A stretch of DNA of 64,000 bases. Source: Hyphomonadaceae bacterium (lineage in GTDB: Bacteria > Pseudomonadota > Alphaproteobacteria > Caulobacterales > Hyphomonadaceae). The position numbers and the translations under genes are program-made. Of this stretch, positions 46,913 through 54,997 are shown in pieces (the stretch's first letter is position 1; each line of letters opens with the position of its first letter). The notes under the pieces were generated by a model. That model was not told the origin of the DNA, made no database searches, and was given only the letters and a program-made list of their open reading frames with translations. The DNA lies in contig JANSYM010000001.1 in NCBI GenBank assembly GCA_024742355.1, forward strand, positions 124,001-188,000, given 5' to 3'.

Positions 46913-48063
46913 GGGGTCAGCTGCGCGGCAATGTAGTCTGCCACCAGGCGACCAGTAGCGGTCAGCTTAAGTTTTTCTGCTTCAATCGTTGCGAACCCGT
47001 TTGAGATCAGGTCGCTGAGGACGGTCGCGGGTGCCGATGCACCGAACAGGCGCTCAAATCGCTCCAGATCGAGCCCGGACACAGGGCGCAGCGCCATGGC
47101 CAGGAATTCTCGCGCCGTATCGGTTCGGGACAGCTTCGTCTCAGTCGGGATCGGGCTAGATTGATAGTCTGCGGGCCGCCGCGCCGCCTCTGTCGCGAAT
47201 CGATGGCCATCGATGGTCAGGCGCCCATGCGCGCCCGGGCCGATGCCGATCCAGTCGCCGCTCGCCCAGTAAATGTGATTGTGGCGCGACTCATATTCCG
47301 GCGCGCGTGCGTGATTTGAGACTTCATAGGCCGGCAGTCCGGCCTCATCGCAAATCGATTGCGTCACCTCGTAGAGATCGGCCTGGTCATCATCTTCCAA
47401 AGGCACCAGATCGCCGCGCGCTGCCCGCTTGCCGAACGCGGTACGTTCCTCGATCGTCAGCTCATAGAGCGACAGGTGCGGTGCGCCGAGGGCGATGACC
47501 TCACGCAGTTCGCGTGCCCAGCCGTCCGGGCTTTGCCCTGGCAGGGCGTAAATCAGGTCGACAGAATGATTGTCTAACACGGCCTGCACGTCGGCAATCG
47601 CCTGGCGCGCCGCGGCGCTGTCATGATCACGGCCAAGAAAGGCCAAAGCCTGCGATTGCAGGGACTGGACCCCGATCGAGACACGATTAATGCCCGCTGC
47701 GGCCCAATTTGATGGTGTGGCGGCGACGACATCATTGGGGTTCGCCTCCAGCGTGATTTCGGCGTCCGGCTTGATGCCAAACGCATCGTTCACCTTATCC
47801 AGTATTTGCGCCATCTGGCGGTCGGAGAGCAGGGACGGGGTCCCGCCCCCAAAAAACACGGAATCCAAGCCGGGATGGTCCGGCAGGCGACGGCGATGCG
47901 CGTCCAGATCTGCGATCATTGCTGCGATCAGCGGCTCTGTGTCCCGCGCCTTGGCGGCATAGACATTGAAATCGCAATAGGGGCAGATGCGCGTGCAAAA
48001 GGGCCAGTGGAGGTACAGGCCGAAGCCAAAGTCCGGCCCGAAATCTGCCCCGGAATCTGGCAT
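46903..48063 (-). CDS. hemW: Radical SAM heme chaperone HemW
   Basis: 386 residues. The radical SAM motif C23-x3-C27-x2-C30 (CTRICPYCDF) and GGGTPS mark the family once annotated as oxygen-independent coproporphyrinogen oxidase. The HemN-specific N-terminal extension is absent, which fits HemW, a heme chaperone for the respiratory chain. TGATG at 48062-48066 (minus strand) couples it to rdgB, the usual alphaproteobacterial order. Confidence 0.93.
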   Translation of the reverse strand: MPDSGADFGPDFGFGLYLHWPFCTRICPYCDFNVYAAKARDTEPLIAAMIADLDAHRRRLPDHPGLDSVFFGGGTPSLLSDRQMAQILDKVNDAFGIKPDAEITLEANPNDVVAATPSNWAAAGINRVSIGVQSLQSQALAFLGRDHDSAAARQAIADVQAVLDNHSVDLIYALPGQSPDGWARELREVIALGAPHLSLYELTIEERTAFGKRAARGDLVPLEDDDQADLYEVTQSICDEAGLPAYEVSNHARAPEYESRHNHIYWASGDWIGIGPGAHGRLTIDGHRFATEAARRPADYQSSPIPTETKLSRTDTAREFLAMALRPVSGLDLERFERLFGASAPATVLSDLISNGFATIEAEKLKLTATGRLVADYIAAQLTPHA

Positions 48064-48662
48064 CAGAGCAGCGCCTTTTTGAGCTTGTCAAAGGCCACCG
48101 CGCGGTGGCTCATGGCGTGTTTCTGCGCCGGTTCCAGCTCGGCAAAGGTCACCTCATGCCCGACAGGCACAAAGACCGGATCATAACCGAACCCCATTTC
48201 GCCGCGCGGCGGCCAGGTCAGATGGCCATGCACTTCGCCGCGAAACGTGACTTCATGCCCGTCCGGCCAGGCGACCGCGAGGCAGGAAACGAATTTGGCG
48301 CTGCGATCGGTGGCCTCAATGGCGTTCAATTCGCGCTCGACTTTTTCCATGGCGACATAGAAATCGCGCGGCTCACCCGCCCAGATCGCCGTATGCACGC
48401 CCGGCATGCCGCCAAGCGCGGTCACCTCGAGGCCGCTATCGTCTGAAAGCGCCGGCGCGCCCGTGGCGAGGGCCGCTGCGCGCGCCTTGATCAGCGCATT
48501 TCCCTCAAATGTGAGCTCGGTCTCTTCCGGTTCATCCAGATCGAGATCCACCGCAGACACGACTTCAAACCCCAGCGGTTCAAAAAGGTCTTTAAGTTCA
48601 GCGACTTTGCCCTTGTTGTGCGTGGCCGCAACCAAACGACCGGGCTGAAGTTTGCGAGTCAT
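48063..48662 (-). CDS. rdgB: Non-canonical purine NTP pyrophosphatase RdgB/HAM1
   Basis: 199 residues; removes dITP, ITP and XTP from the nucleotide pool. The substrate loop THNKGK (14-19), FEGNALIKA near 52-60, SDDSGLEV (73-80) and FGYDPVF in the C-terminal half are all present. It overlaps hemW by one base. In related genomes rph normally lies just upstream; here a block of other genes separates them. Confidence 0.95.
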   Translation of the reverse strand: MTRKLQPGRLVAATHNKGKVAELKDLFEPLGFEVVSAVDLDLDEPEETELTFEGNALIKARAAALATGAPALSDDSGLEVTALGGMPGVHTAIWAGEPRDFYVAMEKVERELNAIEATDRSAKFVSCLAVAWPDGHEVTFRGEVHGHLTWPPRGEMGFGYDPVFVPVGHEVTFAELEPAQKHAMSHRAVAFDKLKKALL

Positions 48663-48687
48663 GCGCTGTGGCTCCGTTCTTGCTTTA

Positions 48688-48710
48688 TAAACGAATTACC
48701 TTATCGTTTA
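48688..48710. promoter_or_regulatory. Inverted repeat, candidate operator of the DUF2975-XRE module
   Basis: TAAACGA (48688-48694) and TCGTTTA (48704-48710) form a perfect 7-bp inverted repeat with a 9-base spacer, in an AT-rich gap between divergent rdgB and the DUF2975 gene. The half-site length and spacing suit a dimeric helix-turn-helix repressor such as the XRE protein encoded 620 bases downstream. Confidence 0.45.
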
Positions 48711-48788
48711 ACGGTAAGTTTGTGACTTTGTGCTATGTGACAAATGTAGCGAAATGGCGATGGAATAACAAAAGGATGGCCTGCACGC

Positions 48789-49319
48789 ATGTCTGAACCC
48801 CGCAAAAATTCAATGGCGGCGTTTCTGTCAACTGTTGTGACCGTAATTTTCTGGCTCGCAATCGTGTTGGGCGGTTTCCTGTTTATCATCCTCAGCATTG
48901 GTTTGCTCGGCAGCCTGAATGGTGGTGAGATTGACTTGCCGCTGGTTGAGGCGCGCGCTGATGGGGTCCCTGTGGGGCGCCTGGTGGCCGCTCTGGTCGG
49001 ACTGATGGTGTTCGCCCCGGGTATTGCCTATATCTGTGCTCAGCTGCGCCGGATTCTGTCGACGCTGGCGGAAGGCGATCCGTTCGTTCCGCACAATGCG
49101 CCGCGTCTGACCCGAATCGCGATTGCGATTGCGGCGATCGAGATTATCCGCATGTGCTCGGTTCTGGTGCTCGCCGCGACGGTGGATCTTGGCGAAGGCT
49201 ATGTCGCGAACATCAACATCAATCTTGCAGTCTGGGGCGCGGTTATCGTGCTGTTCATCCTGGCGCAGGTCTTCAAGGAAGGCACCCGCCTCCGCGAAGA
49301 AGAGAAAATGACAATTTAG
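48789..49319 (+). CDS. DUF2975 family membrane protein
   Basis: 176 residues with four membrane helices (about 12-40, 62-85, 108-130 and 142-163). The LRRILSTLAEGDPFVPHNAPRLTRIA segment is typical of DUF2975. These proteins are nearly always paired with a small XRE regulator, as here. Molecular function unknown. The ATG at 48789 is poorly supplied with a ribosome binding site (AAGGA lies far upstream). The GGAGG for the next gene overlaps its stop. Confidence 0.82.
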   Translation: MSEPRKNSMAAFLSTVVTVIFWLAIVLGGFLFIILSIGLLGSLNGGEIDLPLVEARADGVPVGRLVAALVGLMVFAPGIAYICAQLRRILSTLAEGDPFVPHNAPRLTRIAIAIAAIEIIRMCSVLVLAATVDLGEGYVANININLAVWGAVIVLFILAQVFKEGTRLREEEKMTI

Positions 49320-49331
49320 GAGGGCCAATGA

Positions 49332-49565
49332 ATGTCTATTCGTGTGACCCTTGATCGGGTTTTGTTGGAAAAGAGAATGTCGCTGACCGAGCTCTCCGAG
49401 CGCGTCGGTGTCACCCTGGCCAATCTTTCAATCCTGAAAACCGGAAAAGCCAAGGCTGTTCGATTCTCGACGCTGGAAGCCTTGTGCCGGGAACTCGACT
49501 GCCAGCCCGGCGACATTCTCGTGTTCGAGGATGGCGGCAGCCAGGCCAAGAGCGAAGCAGCCTGA
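49332..49565 (+). CDS. Small XRE/Cro-type helix-turn-helix regulator
   Basis: 77 residues, mostly a single Cro/C1-type domain of the YozG-like group: MSLTELSERVGVTLANLS with STLEALCRELDCQPGDILV. It has no ligand domain. Partner of the preceding DUF2975 gene, 12 bases upstream. The GGAGG at 49319-49323 supports the ATG at 49332. It likely controls its own operon through the inverted repeat ahead of the DUF2975 gene. Confidence 0.88.
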   Translation: MSIRVTLDRVLLEKRMSLTELSERVGVTLANLSILKTGKAKAVRFSTLEALCRELDCQPGDILVFEDGGSQAKSEAA

Positions 49566-49580
49566 GGCTGAGTCCACGGA

Positions 49581-50630
49581 ATGTCGACGAAGCGCCTCGT
49601 TCCACTTCCAGACCATCCAAATAACCTTGCCTGGCCGACCGAGGCCTGGCCCGAAGCGTTCGATGCTGGCGGCTTCGATCGCGATCGCTGCACCGATGCC
49701 CTCGATTTTGCGTTCAGCGCTGCGGCGCTCGAAAAAATGGGCGAAACGCACGCCTTTCTCGCCGTTCACAAAGGCCAGGTCGTGCTCGAGCGCTATGCCG
49801 AGGGGCGCGATCAGACCTCGACATTTCCATCCTGGTCGAAGGCCAAGAGCATAACACAGGCCCTGGTCGGCATTCTCGTGCGGGCCGGAAAGATCGACAT
49901 TCACGCGCCCGCGGATGTGCCTGAATGGCAAGGCGCTGACGACCCGCGCCGCGCGATCACGCTGGACCAGCTCCTGCGCATGTCGAGCGGCTTGAAATTT
50001 ACCGAGGACTATGTCGATTCAGGCGTGTCCGATGTTATCGAAATGCTGTTCGGCGCAGGCTCTGAGAATGTCGCGGCACACGCGGCGAATTTCCCGCTGG
50101 CGCAAGACCCCGATACGTTCTGGAACTATTCCAGCGGCACCAGCAATATTGTCGCGCGCTGCGCGCAGCAGGCACTTGGCCAGTCTGGCGAGGCCTTTCA
50201 GGCCTGGATGTTCGACCAATTGTTCACGCCGCTCGGCATGCGCTCGCCGCAGCCGAAATTTGATGCCGCCGGCACTTTTATCGGGTCGTCCTTCTGTTAT
50301 GCCACCGCCCGCGACTTCGCCCGTTTCGGTCTGCTCTATATGCGCGACGGTGTCTGGGACGGCGAACGGATCCTACCGGAAGGCTGGGTCGATTATGCCC
50401 GCACGCCGACAAAGACGCCGCCGGACGAACCGATGGGCTATGGCGCACATTGGTGGCTGGGTCTCGCCGGACCGGACAGTTTCTCCGCCAATGGCTATGA
50501 GGGCCAGTTCACCGTCTGTGTGCCGTCGCTCGACCTGATCTTGGTGCGTCATGGCAAGTCGGAAGCTGGCGAAAAGGGCGATGCCGTGCGCGCCTGGCTG
50601 GCGGACATGGCCGAGAATTTTCGCGCCTAA
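49581..50630 (+). CDS. Serine hydrolase of the beta-lactamase fold
   Basis: 349 residues, no signal peptide, so cytoplasmic. The nucleophile motif is S86-x-x-K89 (SKAK), a tyrosine motif occurs at NYSSGTSN near 179, and NGYEGQF near the C-terminus replaces KTG. This set resembles 6-aminohexanoate-dimer hydrolases and esterases of the family. Substrate unknown. It follows the XRE gene by 15 bases and may be in the same transcript. Stops interlock with cinA (50627-50630). Confidence 0.87.
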   Translation: MSTKRLVPLPDHPNNLAWPTEAWPEAFDAGGFDRDRCTDALDFAFSAAALEKMGETHAFLAVHKGQVVLERYAEGRDQTSTFPSWSKAKSITQALVGILVRAGKIDIHAPADVPEWQGADDPRRAITLDQLLRMSSGLKFTEDYVDSGVSDVIEMLFGAGSENVAAHAANFPLAQDPDTFWNYSSGTSNIVARCAQQALGQSGEAFQAWMFDQLFTPLGMRSPQPKFDAAGTFIGSSFCYATARDFARFGLLYMRDGVWDGERILPEGWVDYARTPTKTPPDEPMGYGAHWWLGLAGPDSFSANGYEGQFTVCVPSLDLILVRHGKSEAGEKGDAVRAWLADMAENFRA

Positions 50631-51121
50631 TCCAGCACCTCATTCAGCAGCGCCAGGGCTTCGCGGGCGAACAGCCACATATTCTCTTCGCGGTCGTTGA
50701 GCCCGGTTTCGAGCGTGCGGGACAGTTCGAACAATTCGCCGTCACGGACGCTGGAGACCGCCACACAAGTGTGCCCGGCAGCATCGCCATAGCCACTGCC
50801 GCTCGGACCCGATGCACCGGTTTCGCACAGGCCCCAGCTGGTTCTGAGCTTGCCGCGCATGGTCTTCGCCAGAAGGCGCGCATAGGGCTCGGTCGATGAG
50901 CGCATGCCCTCAATATCGTCCCGGCTAAGGCCCATCAGGCCACGAAACGCGTTCGGCGCATAGATGACGCCTCCGCCGCGATAATAGCGCGACGCCCCGG
51001 GCACAGCGAGCAAGGCCGCCGATATCAGGCCGCCGGACGAGGATTCCGATACGCCAACGGTCTCACCGCGCGCGATCAGCTTGTCGCCAACTTCTTTTGC
51101 AAGCGGGAGCAGCCGGTCCAT
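50627..51121 (-). CDS. CinA C-terminal domain protein (nicotinamide-nucleotide amidohydrolase family)
   Basis: 164 residues consisting only of the CinA C-terminal domain, which in PncC deamidates NMN to nicotinate mononucleotide. The core SESSSGGLISAAL and ETGASGPSGSGYG segments fit, but the usual ESCTGG is ESSSGG, and the N-terminal CinA domain is lacking. It starts three bases behind the rph stop (TAA-GCC-ATG), so it is likely made with rph. Confidence 0.85.
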   Translation of the reverse strand: MDRLLPLAKEVGDKLIARGETVGVSESSSGGLISAALLAVPGASRYYRGGGVIYAPNAFRGLMGLSRDDIEGMRSSTEPYARLLAKTMRGKLRTSWGLCETGASGPSGSGYGDAAGHTCVAVSSVRDGELFELSRTLETGLNDREENMWLFAREALALLNEVLD

Positions 51122-51124
51122 GGC

Positions 51125-51850
51125 TTAGCCGAGCGCTGCGCGCTGGGCTGCGAATAGCTCGTTACAGCCCTTTTCCGCGAGCGCCATCATGGTCTCGACC
51201 TCGGTTCGGGTCATCGGTCGTTCTTCGCCCGTGCCCTGCAGTTCGATAAAACCGCCATCTGAACTCATGACGACATTCATGTCGGCCTCGCCGGCGCTGT
51301 CTTCCGGGTAATCCAGGTCGAGGACCGGCACGTCCTTATAGACACCGACCGAGATCGCGGCCGCCTGTTTCAGGATCGGGTCACTTGTGATGACGCCTTC
51401 ATCCTTCAGGTAGCGACAAGCCATGGCCAGGGCCACGAAGCCGCCCGTGATGGAAGCCGTGCGCGTGCCGCCATCGGCCTGGATGACGTCGCAATCGATG
51501 GTGATCTGGTTCTCGCCGAGCGCCGTCAGATCGACGACGGAGCGCAAGGAGCGGCCAATCAGGCGCTGGATTTCCTGTGTGCGACCGGACTGCTTCCCAG
51601 CCGCGGCTTCGCGGCGGCCGCGTGTGTGCGTGGCGCGCGGCAGCATGCCATACTCGCCGGTCACCCAGCCCGAGCCTGAGCCGCGCATCCAGCCCGGCAC
51701 CTTGTCGGTCCAGCTGGCGGTGCAGAGCACATGAGTGTGCCCGAACTTGGCGAGGCAGGAGCCTTCGGCATAGCGGGTCACGCCGGTTTCCAGGCTGATC
51801 TCTCGCATCTGATCCGGGGCGCGGCCTGACGGGCGGGCAAAATCGGTCAT
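51125..51850 (-). CDS. rph: Ribonuclease PH
   Basis: 241 residues; phosphate-dependent 3' trimming of tRNA precursors. Family blocks [64 protein letters not shown] and [14 protein letters not shown] are intact. Start at 51850 follows AAAGAG; the in-frame ATG at 51886 is upstream of it without support. It is divergent from the acyltransferase gene. Confidence 0.96.
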   Translation of the reverse strand: MTDFARPSGRAPDQMREISLETGVTRYAEGSCLAKFGHTHVLCTASWTDKVPGWMRGSGSGWVTGEYGMLPRATHTRGRREAAAGKQSGRTQEIQRLIGRSLRSVVDLTALGENQITIDCDVIQADGGTRTASITGGFVALAMACRYLKDEGVITSDPILKQAAAISVGVYKDVPVLDLDYPEDSAGEADMNVVMSSDGGFIELQGTGEERPMTRTEVETMMALAEKGCNELFAAQRAALG

Positions 51851-51934
51851 TGAAAACTCTTTCATCAGTTCAACTGTTGGCCGCAAATTGCGGGTTTTGC
51901 CTGCTGTGTCTAGGCTTCACTTTGCAAGGAAAGG

Positions 51935-52579
51935 ATGGGGACGTTGGACATCGCCGAGATGAAAGCGCGCGCAAAGCGCTCTAAGCGTCCTCCGCGAAGC
52001 CTGGCCTATGAGATCGCACGCGTGTGCTTCTACGGGCTGTACCGCTTGCTGGGCTGGCAGGTGCTCGGGGAAGCGCCGCAGGACAAGAAGCTGGTCATCA
52101 TCGCCGCGCCGCACGAAACCAATTGGGACCTGACCCAGATGCTCGGCATTGCCTTCTATTACCGCATCCCGGTGCGTTGGATGGGCAAGAAGAGCCTCGG
52201 CGAAGGGCCATTTGGCTGGCTGATGCGGTGGTGGGGCCTGCTGCCTGTGGACCGCGATGGCTCGACCCGACTCGTTGATCAGGTTGTCGCGGCTTATGAG
52301 GCAAGCGATGAGATGGCGCTGGTGATCGCGCCGGAAGGCACGCGCGCCGATGTTGAGGCTTGGAAGACGGGGTTCTACAATATCGCGCTCGAGGCCGAAG
52401 TGCCGGTGGCGCTCGGCTTTATCGATTATGCCAACAAGTTTGGCGGGGTTGACGGCACGCTGGTTCCTTGCGGCGACTATGAGGCGGATATGGAAAAGGT
52501 AGCGACATACTATCGATCTCGCGTGTCGCGCTTCAATCACCCGGTGACCGGCGCGCCAATCGAGCGCCAGAGCGATTGA
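51935..52579 (+). CDS. 1-acyl-glycerol-3-phosphate acyltransferase-like (PlsC family)
   Basis: 214 residues of the acyltransferase family. The catalytic H60-x4-D65 (PHETNWD) and the PEGTR block (133-137) are present. It has a weakly hydrophobic region (about 62-105) but no clear transmembrane helix. The sequence resembles small acyltransferases close to glycerolipid enzymes; the exact acceptor is unknown. ATG at 51935 follows GGAAAGG. A 31-base gap separates it from hrcA. Confidence 0.87.
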   Translation: MGTLDIAEMKARAKRSKRPPRSLAYEIARVCFYGLYRLLGWQVLGEAPQDKKLVIIAAPHETNWDLTQMLGIAFYYRIPVRWMGKKSLGEGPFGWLMRWWGLLPVDRDGSTRLVDQVVAAYEASDEMALVIAPEGTRADVEAWKTGFYNIALEAEVPVALGFIDYANKFGGVDGTLVPCGDYEADMEKVATYYRSRVSRFNHPVTGAPIERQSD

Positions 52580-52610
52580 AACTCGACCGCGGGCGCACTA
52601 TTCAATTTCT

Positions 52611-53681
52611 ATGAGCTCAGACACATCGATCATGCAGGCGTTGAACCAGCGCTCGCGGGACATTTTCAAGCAGATCGTCGAATCGTATCTGGACACCGGA
52701 GAGCCCGTCGGGTCGCGCACCTTGTCGAAGGGCGGGATCGAGCTGTCCGCGGCGTCGATTCGCAATGTCATGGCCGACCTGACCGAGCTTGGCCTGCTTG
52801 ATGCGCCGCACGCCTCGGCCGGGCGGATGCCGACCCATGCGGGGCTGCGGCTCTTCGTCGACGGTTTCCTCGAAATGGGCGATCCCGGACGCGATGACCG
52901 TGCTGCAATTGAAGGTCGCCTGAACAGTGCCGGGCGCGATCTGAGCGGGGTGCTGAAAGAGGCATCGTCGATCCTGTCAGGCCTGGCTGGCGGGGCGGGC
53001 CTCGTCTCCTCGCCAACCCATGATGTCGCTGTGCGGCATGTCGAGTTTGTGCCGCTCTCGACCGGCGAAGCGCTCTGTGTGCTGGTGAATGAGCATGGCG
53101 ATGTCGAAAACCGTCTGGTCAAGATTCCGGCCGGATTGCCGCAGACTGTTCTGATCGAAGCCGGAAATTATCTCGCCGCCCGCATGAAGGGACGCACATT
53201 GCGTGAGGCCTCTGCTGACGTACGCGCCGAGATTGCCGCGCGCCAGGCACAATTGGATGCAGCTGCTGCCGACCTGGTCGAACGCGGTCTGGCGCTGTGG
53301 AGCGGCGCGGCGCCTGGCGAAGACCGGCGCCTGATCATTCAGGGCCGGGCAAATCTTCTGGAAGACGCGGCGGCGGCGGAAGACATGGAACGCGTGCGCC
53401 AGCTCTTCGACGCTCTGGAGCGTCAGCAGGGATTGCTCGAAGTGCTCGACTCGACCCGCGACGCGGATGGCGTGCGTCTTTTCATCGGCTCGGAAAACAG
53501 TCTTTTTCCGTTATCGGGTTCAAGCGTGATCGTGGCACCCTATATGAACGCCGAACGTCAGGTTATTGGGGCGCTTGGTGTGATTGGTCCGACGCGGCTA
53601 AATTACGCCCGGGTGATTCCAATGGTTGACTATACCGCACGTATGGTTGGAGAGGTGCTGGAAAAGCGCCACCAGGAATGA
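52611..53681 (+). CDS. hrcA: Heat-inducible transcription repressor HrcA
   Basis: 356 residues. The N-terminal winged helix (about 1-85, SAASIRNVMADLTELGLL) binds CIRCE operators; the GAF-like core and dimerisation region follow, with IGSENSLFPLSGSSVIVAPY and GALGVIGPTRLNYARVIPMVDY at the C-terminus. No CIRCE repeat is seen ahead of hrcA, grpE or dnaK, so its targets, probably groESL, are elsewhere. It is followed 10 bases on by grpE. Confidence 0.95.
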   Translation: MSSDTSIMQALNQRSRDIFKQIVESYLDTGEPVGSRTLSKGGIELSAASIRNVMADLTELGLLDAPHASAGRMPTHAGLRLFVDGFLEMGDPGRDDRAAIEGRLNSAGRDLSGVLKEASSILSGLAGGAGLVSSPTHDVAVRHVEFVPLSTGEALCVLVNEHGDVENRLVKIPAGLPQTVLIEAGNYLAARMKGRTLREASADVRAEIAARQAQLDAAAADLVERGLALWSGAAPGEDRRLIIQGRANLLEDAAAAEDMERVRQLFDALERQQGLLEVLDSTRDADGVRLFIGSENSLFPLSGSSVIVAPYMNAERQVIGALGVIGPTRLNYARVIPMVDYTARMVGEVLEKRHQE

Positions 53682-53691
53682 GTGACAAGAG

Positions 53692-54354
53692 ATGAGTGAC
53701 GAAACAGTCAAAGACGACGCCCCGGAAAATACCCAGGACCTGGGCCCAGATGCCAGCAAGGCTGATCTGAAAGCGGCGGCGGATGAAATCCTGAAAGCGG
53801 CCAAGGCGGCCGAGCCTGAAGCGGCTGAAGAGCCCGACGCAGACGCAGCAGAAGAAGCTGAACCGCTGACGCCGGAGCAACAACTCCTCGCGCTCGAGAT
53901 CGAGAAGCAGGAGCTGCGCGATCAGATGCTGCGCGCCATGGCGGAAATGGAAAACCTGCGGAAACGTGCTGAGCGCGAAAAGTCTGATGCCCGTGTCTAC
54001 GCGATTGAGAAGTTCGCCCGCGATCTGCTCAGTGTGTCCGACAATATGGCGCGGGCGCTGGAAGCCCTGCCGGATGATGAGCGTGACGCGCTCACCGAAG
54101 GCGGCAAGGGCCTGCTTGGCGGCATCGAGATGACGCAAAAGGAATTGCACACAGTGCTGACCCGCCACGGCGTCACGGCGATCGAAGCCGAGCCCGGCGC
54201 GGCCTTTGACCCGAACCTGCACCAGGCGGTGGCAAACATCCCGTCCGAGCATCCCAATGGCACGATTGCCAGCCTGTTCCAGGCCGGCTGGAAAATTGGT
54301 GACCGGACTTTGCGCGCGGCAATGGTCGCGGTCAGCGCGGGGCAGGCGAATTAA
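53692..54354 (+). CDS. grpE: Nucleotide exchange factor GrpE
   Basis: 220 residues. An acidic low-complexity N-terminus (about 1-62, Asp/Glu/Ala-rich) precedes the long coiled coil (about 62-112, MAEMENLRKRAEREKSDAR) and the beta-wing domain with the signature GWKIGDRTLRAAMVAVS. It releases ADP from DnaK. Start ATG at 53692. Same operon as hrcA, with dnaK about 1.7 kb further along the same strand. Confidence 0.94.
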   Translation: MSDETVKDDAPENTQDLGPDASKADLKAAADEILKAAKAAEPEAAEEPDADAAEEAEPLTPEQQLLALEIEKQELRDQMLRAMAEMENLRKRAEREKSDARVYAIEKFARDLLSVSDNMARALEALPDDERDALTEGGKGLLGGIEMTQKELHTVLTRHGVTAIEAEPGAAFDPNLHQAVANIPSEHPNGTIASLFQAGWKIGDRTLRAAMVAVSAGQAN

Positions 54355-54404
54355 GCCAAACTGTCGCGCGGCAGCCTGTCATATCGGGAAACTTACTTAG
54401 TCGA

Positions 54405-54431
54405 TCCAGCTTTCAATCAGAGAGCTGGAGG
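54405..54431 (+). promoter_or_regulatory. Hairpin sequestering a ribosome binding site after grpE
   Basis: TCCAGCTTTC (54405-54414) pairs with GAGAGCTGGA (54420-54429) through ten base pairs, including one G-U, around a 5-base AATCA loop. The right arm covers the first three bases of the GGAGG ribosome binding site (54427-54431) that serves the ATG at 54437. It has no T-run, so it is not a typical terminator. It could be a translation switch such as an RNA thermometer. Confidence 0.45.
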
Positions 54432-54436
54432 TGACT

Positions 54437-54997
54437 ATGGAACGCGCAGAGAAAAGATCGTATTCCATGCCGGTTGCTTTGCGACCTAAGCGAAATTTCA
54501 CCCGGCGAAAACTGATCGCATGGGCCCTGATTGGCCCGCTCAATCCACTTGCCTGGGGTCTAATTTGTGTGCTCGAGCAACGTTGGTCGATTTTTGGTTT
54601 CGTCGGGTTTTTTACGGTCTGGCCATGCAGCCTGGGTGCCGCAATTGCGTTGATGAGATTGCCATCTCGCGAGCGGACGCAGTTTGATCTGCAAGAATTT
54701 GTCACCGCCTGGAGCATGTTGACCGTCCCGATCTACACGTTCGTAGTCGGCGTCTTTGTTTTCTTGATCCTGCCTGTTTTCGAGACAGGATTTGCGGACA
54801 TCAATCTCGCGGAGCAATTTGCGGCGCTGGCTATGTATTCGGTTGTGGTACTGCCGTTTGCCGGCCTGACTGGCGCATTGCCCGCATTAGGTGGCGGCGC
54901 GTTTGCCTATTTCACAACCCGAACCATCATGTTCGAACGTGTCAGTCGCCCAGCCGCCACGCCGTCACAGATCCTGGCTGCCAGTTCGGGACAATGA
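54437..54997 (+). CDS. Four-helix membrane protein of unknown function
   Basis: 186 residues I cannot assign. Basic N-terminus, then hydrophobic segments at about 28-46, 50-70, 90-115 and 127-160, ending in a short tail. No catalytic motif. The ATG at 54437 is six bases behind GGAGG, which the hairpin upstream can hide; an in-frame GTG at 54431 overlaps that site and is less likely. It lies 82 bases behind grpE. The last 56 bases overlap, tail to tail, the opposite-strand beta-propeller gene. Confidence 0.72.
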   Translation: MERAEKRSYSMPVALRPKRNFTRRKLIAWALIGPLNPLAWGLICVLEQRWSIFGFVGFFTVWPCSLGAAIALMRLPSRERTQFDLQEFVTAWSMLTVPIYTFVVGVFVFLILPVFETGFADINLAEQFAALAMYSVVVLPFAGLTGALPALGGGAFAYFTTRTIMFERVSRPAATPSQILAASSGQ

